DNA of 12,378 bases. It comes from Actinomycetes bacterium (lineage in GTDB: Bacteria; Actinomycetota; Aquicultoria; CAJVYJ01; JAUVQD01). The position numbers and the translations under genes are program-made. Under the pieces are notes generated by a model, which did no database searches, was not told the origin of the DNA, and saw only the letters and a list, made by a program, of their open reading frames with translations. Each line of letters begins with the position of its first letter. The first letter of the stretch is position 1. Location: assembly GCA_030598355.1 (NCBI GenBank), contig JAUVQD010000017.1:1-12378 (forward strand). The letters are read 5' to 3'. Shown here one piece after another: positions 9,105-12,378 of the stretch.

Positions 9105-9170
9105 CCCCTTCAATCGGAGAAATATTATCCGGCCACAGGCGTGCTCGCGCTCATGTCCGGGACGAAAATT

Positions 9171-12100
9171 ATGCCTAAAAGAGACGATATCAGCAAGATC
9201 TTAATAATAGGTTCAGGGCCAATCATTATCGGGCAGGCTTGTGAGTTTGACTATTCCGGGACGCAGGCCTGCAAGGTTCTTCGACGTGACGGCTTTGAGG
9301 TTGTTTTGATCAACAGCAACCCGGCGACAATCATGACCGATCCGGAATTTGCAGACAAAACTTATGTTGAGCCGATTACACCTGAAATAGTAACCAAAAT
9401 AATTGAAAAGGAGCGTCCCCAAGCCCTTCTGCCAACTTTAGGGGGTCAGACAGGCTTAAATACGGCTGTTTCCTTAGCCGAAGACGGTGTCCTCGATAAA
9501 TACGACGTTGAGTTGATTGGCGCGAAACTGGAATCAATAAAGAAAGCCGAAGATAGAAATCTCTTTAAGAGCGCAATTCAAAAGATTGGTCTCGCGCTTC
9601 CCGAATCCGGCTTTGCCAATACTCTGGCCGAGGCCCGGAAATTAGTGGATGGCATGGGTTTTCCAGTGGTTATTCGTCCAAGTTTTACTCTTGGAGGGAC
9701 GGGCGGGGGCATTGCGTTTAACTTACAGGAGTTCAACGACATAGTGGCCTATGGAATAATGTTAAGCCCGGTCAGTGAGGTTCTTATCGAGGTTTCGGTT
9801 ATAGGCTGGAAGGAATACGAACTTGAAGTAATGAGAGACAGGCATAATAATTCTGTGATTGTCTGCTCAATTGAAAACCTTGATCCTATGGGCATCCATA
9901 CAGGCGACAGCATTACGGTTGCGCCGGCCCAGACGCTTTCCGACAAAGAATACCAGGAAATGAGAAATTCCGCCTTAAAGATAATGGATGAGATCGGCGT
10001 TGAAACCGGCGGATCCAATATCCAATTCGCCGTTGATCCGAAGACTGGTAAACAAGTTGTGATTGAAATGAACCCGCGGGTGTCGAGAAGTTCTGCCCTA
10101 GCTTCAAAGGCTACGGGTTTCCCGATAGCCAAGATTGCGGCTCAATTAGCGGTCGGATATACATTAGATGAGATCGTAAACGATATAACGCTTGAGACGC
10201 CGGCTTGTTTTGAGCCTTCAATCGATTATGTTGTGGTCAAGATGCCGCGCTGGGCTTTTGAAAAATTTCCGGAAACTGACGCGTCGCTGACAATAAAAAT
10301 GAAATCAGTTGGCGAAGCCATGGCGATTGGCAGAACTTTCAAAGAAGCGCTTCAAAAAGTAGTGCGCTCTTTGGAAATAGGCCGCTTCGGGCTGGGGTCA
10401 GACGGACATGATGAAATCATCGTTGACCAGGTGGAAGCCAAGCTGACAATTGCCGACCAAGATCGGTTGTTTTACATAAAGCACGCGTTGGCGACAGGGA
10501 TGACGGTTGAAAAAGTCTGCGAGCTGACAAAAGTTGACCCCTGGTTCATTGCTCAAATAGCAGAATTAACCGACATCGAGAACAAGATCAAGGATCAAAA
10601 GATAGATTCTATAGATGCTGAGCTTTTAAGAGATGCGAAAAGAGCGGGTTTTTCCGATATTCAAATAGCTTTTCTTACAGGTTCAAGCGAGCTAAAAGTA
10701 AGAGAGAAGCGAAAAGAAGTCAAGGTCGTTCCCACATTCAAAACAGTCGATACTTGCGCCGCTGAATTTGAAGCCTATACACCTTATTACTATTCAACGT
10801 ATGAGGACGAAGATGAGGTGCGGCAATCGCAGAGGAAAAAAGTGATCATACTAGGAGGCGGTCCTAACCGAATAGGGCAGGGGATCGAATTTGATTATTG
10901 TTGTGTTCACGGTTCATTCGCGCTGAAGGAATTAGCCTATGAAACAATCATGGTTAATTGCAATCCGGAGACAGTGTCTACGGATTACGATACGTCCGAT
11001 CGGCTGTATTTCGAACCGCTGACATATGAGGACGTTATGGATATCGTTGAGCGGGAGAAACCTTATGGGGCAATCATACAATTTGGCGGTCAAACGCCGC
11101 TTAAGTTGGCCAAGGCTTTAGAAAAAGCCGGTGTCAAAATCTTGGGAACATCTCCAGATTCCATTGATCTGGGTGAAGACAGAAAGCAATTGGGCCAAGT
11201 GCTACGCGAGTTGAAAATCCCTCAAGCCGCGCACGGGACGGCTCGAAGCTTCAAGGAGGCGGTCGAGGTGGCGGCCAATATTGGTTATCCGCTGCTTATT
11301 CGACCCTCTTATGTGTTGGGGGGCCGGGCTATGGAGCTGGCGTATACCGATTTCATGCTGGAGGGATATATGGCTTCGGCCGTTAAGGCATCACCAGAGC
11401 ACCCTGTTTTGATCGATAAGTTTTTAGAAGGCGCGATAGAGGTCGATGTTGACGCTTTGGCCGACGGCCACGAAGTCGTAGTTGGCGGTATCATGGAACA
11501 CATTGAGGAGGCGGGAATACATTCCGGAGATAGCGCTTGCGTGATTCCGCCCTATACGCTCAGCGATGATATTCTGGAAACGATTACGGACTATACCATT
11601 AAACTGGGTATGGCCCTGGACGTTATCGGTCTTTTAAATATCCAGTTTGCCGTCAAGGACGAGACCGTTTACGTGCTAGAGGTTAACCCACGGGCGTCTC
11701 GCACGGTGCCGTTTGTGAGCAAGGCTATTGGTATTCCGCTGGCCAAGATCGCTACCAAAATCATGGTTGGAGAGAAGTTGGCCGACGTTATGCCCGATAT
11801 TCCAAAAATGGATTACATGGCTATCAAGGAAGCAGTTCTACCCTTTAACCGCTTTCCCGGTTCAGACATCGTATTAGGCCCGGAAATGCGGTCGACCGGC
11901 GAGGTCATGGGGTTAGCAAAATCATTTAGTGTTGCTTACGCCAAATCGCAGCTGGCGACCGGTTTTAAGTTTCCGGCGAGCGGACGTGTTTTTATCAGTG
12001 TTTGCAATCGTGACAAGAGGAACATCCGATTCATAGCCAAAGGGCTTTTGGATCTAGGCTATAAATTAGTTTCAACCAAGGGCACAGCTGATCTTTTGCG

Positions 12101-12374
12101 TAAAGCAGGGTTAGAGGTGGAAGAGGTTATGAAGGTTCACGAAGGCCGGCCAAATGTGGTTGATTCCATAATAAATGACGAGGTTGGTCTGGTCATAAAT
12201 ACGCCCTGGGGCCGGGGCACGCACTCCGACGGTTTTCATATAAGAACAGCCGCCGCCGCTCATGGAGTTCCCTGTGTAACGACAATAGCCGCCGCTGCCG
12301 CTGTCGTTCAGGGCCTGGAGGCAATTCAGCGGGGAGAGATTGGCGTCAAAGCCCTGCAAGATTATCATGTATAG
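9171..12374 (+). CDS. carB: Carbamoyl-phosphate synthetase large subunit
   Basis: Uses two ATP, bicarbonate and the ammonia delivered by CarA to make carbamoyl phosphate. The protein has 1067 residues from the ATG at 9171, the normal length. The first ATP-grasp half opens with [21 protein letters not shown] and includes the GGTGGG loop. An oligomerisation region lies in the middle (about 400-550). The second half opens with [18 protein letters not shown], and the final roughly 130 residues form an MGS-like allosteric domain containing VINTPWGRG. Both catalytic halves look intact. The ATG at 9171 is preferred because [17 protein letters not shown] is the usual N-terminus. In-frame GTG (9141) and ATG (9153) add residues not typical of the family, and none of the three has a strong ribosome site. 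It lies 66 bases after the stress protein gene and ends four bases from the window edge, complete. Confidence 0.97.
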   Translation: MPKRDDISKILIIGSGPIIIGQACEFDYSGTQACKVLRRDGFEVVLINSNPATIMTDPEFADKTYVEPITPEIVTKIIEKERPQALLPTLGGQTGLNTAVSLAEDGVLDKYDVELIGAKLESIKKAEDRNLFKSAIQKIGLALPESGFANTLAEARKLVDGMGFPVVIRPSFTLGGTGGGIAFNLQEFNDIVAYGIMLSPVSEVLIEVSVIGWKEYELEVMRDRHNNSVIVCSIENLDPMGIHTGDSITVAPAQTLSDKEYQEMRNSALKIMDEIGVETGGSNIQFAVDPKTGKQVVIEMNPRVSRSSALASKATGFPIAKIAAQLAVGYTLDEIVNDITLETPACFEPSIDYVVVKMPRWAFEKFPETDASLTIKMKSVGEAMAIGRTFKEALQKVVRSLEIGRFGLGSDGHDEIIVDQVEAKLTIADQDRLFYIKHALATGMTVEKVCELTKVDPWFIAQIAELTDIENKIKDQKIDSIDAELLRDAKRAGFSDIQIAFLTGSSELKVREKRKEVKVVPTFKTVDTCAAEFEAYTPYYYSTYEDEDEVRQSQRKKVIILGGGPNRIGQGIEFDYCCVHGSFALKELAYETIMVNCNPETVSTDYDTSDRLYFEPLTYEDVMDIVEREKPYGAIIQFGGQTPLKLAKALEKAGVKILGTSPDSIDLGEDRKQLGQVLRELKIPQAAHGTARSFKEAVEVAANIGYPLLIRPSYVLGGRAMELAYTDFMLEGYMASAVKASPEHPVLIDKFLEGAIEVDVDALADGHEVVVGGIMEHIEEAGIHSGDSACVIPPYTLSDDILETITDYTIKLGMALDVIGLLNIQFAVKDETVYVLEVNPRASRTVPFVSKAIGIPLAKIATKIMVGEKLADVMPDIPKMDYMAIKEAVLPFNRFPGSDIVLGPEMRSTGEVMGLAKSFSVAYAKSQLATGFKFPASGRVFISVCNRDKRNIRFIAKGLLDLGYKLVSTKGTADLLRKAGLEVEEVMKVHEGRPNVVDSIINDEVGLVINTPWGRGTHSDGFHIRTAAAAHGVPCVTTIAAAAAVVQGLEAIQRGEIGVKALQDYHV

Positions 12375-12378
12375 CCAA

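Noticed and set aside
9123..9128. TATTAT as an internal promoter for carB
   Set aside because: No acceptable -35 hexamer lies 16-18 bases upstream, and the 66-base gap is compatible with read-through from the operon.

Overview
The window holds two divergent gene groups separated by a 293-base control region. It looks like chromosomal DNA of an anaerobic bacterium of medium GC content (about half GC by eye). The pyr operon begins with pyrR and an RNA attenuator of the kind known from Firmicutes, Actinobacteriota and relatives, which suggests a Gram-positive-type or neighbouring deep lineage. I cannot place it more closely from sequence alone. No mobile elements, tRNAs, rRNAs or CRISPR arrays were seen.

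Left part (1-4083, minus strand): a two-gene operon. The first gene encodes a 1129-residue fusion of a [4Fe-4S]/molybdopterin oxidoreductase with a complete NifS/IscS-type cysteine desulfurase. Three bases after its stop comes egtD, the histidine trimethyltransferase of ergothioneine synthesis, which runs off the left edge. Together they predict an oxygen-independent ergothioneine pathway: EgtD makes trimethylhistidine (hercynine), and the fusion protein takes sulfur from cysteine and places it on the imidazole. As I recall, an enzyme of this architecture (metallopterin-dependent ergothioneine synthase, MES) has been described from Caldithrix abyssi, so the class is not wholly new, but it is rare and little studied. 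The fusion gene has no usual start codon where it must begin. Its Fe-S cysteines lie upstream of the first ATG, and the best start is an ACG behind a Shine-Dalgarno sequence.

Middle (4084-4376): back-to-back promoters, then on the plus strand a PyrR-binding RNA loop and an intrinsic terminator upstream of pyrR. This is a classic UMP-responsive transcription attenuator.

Right part (4377-12374, plus strand): a tightly packed pyrimidine operon, pyrR-pyrB-pyrC-carA-usp-carB. It encodes the regulator, aspartate transcarbamoylase, dihydroorotase and both subunits of carbamoyl-phosphate synthetase, covering synthesis as far as dihydroorotate. A tandem-domain universal stress protein sits between the two subunit genes carA and carB. 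The later pathway genes (dihydroorotate dehydrogenase, pyrE, pyrF) are not in the window and may lie to the right.
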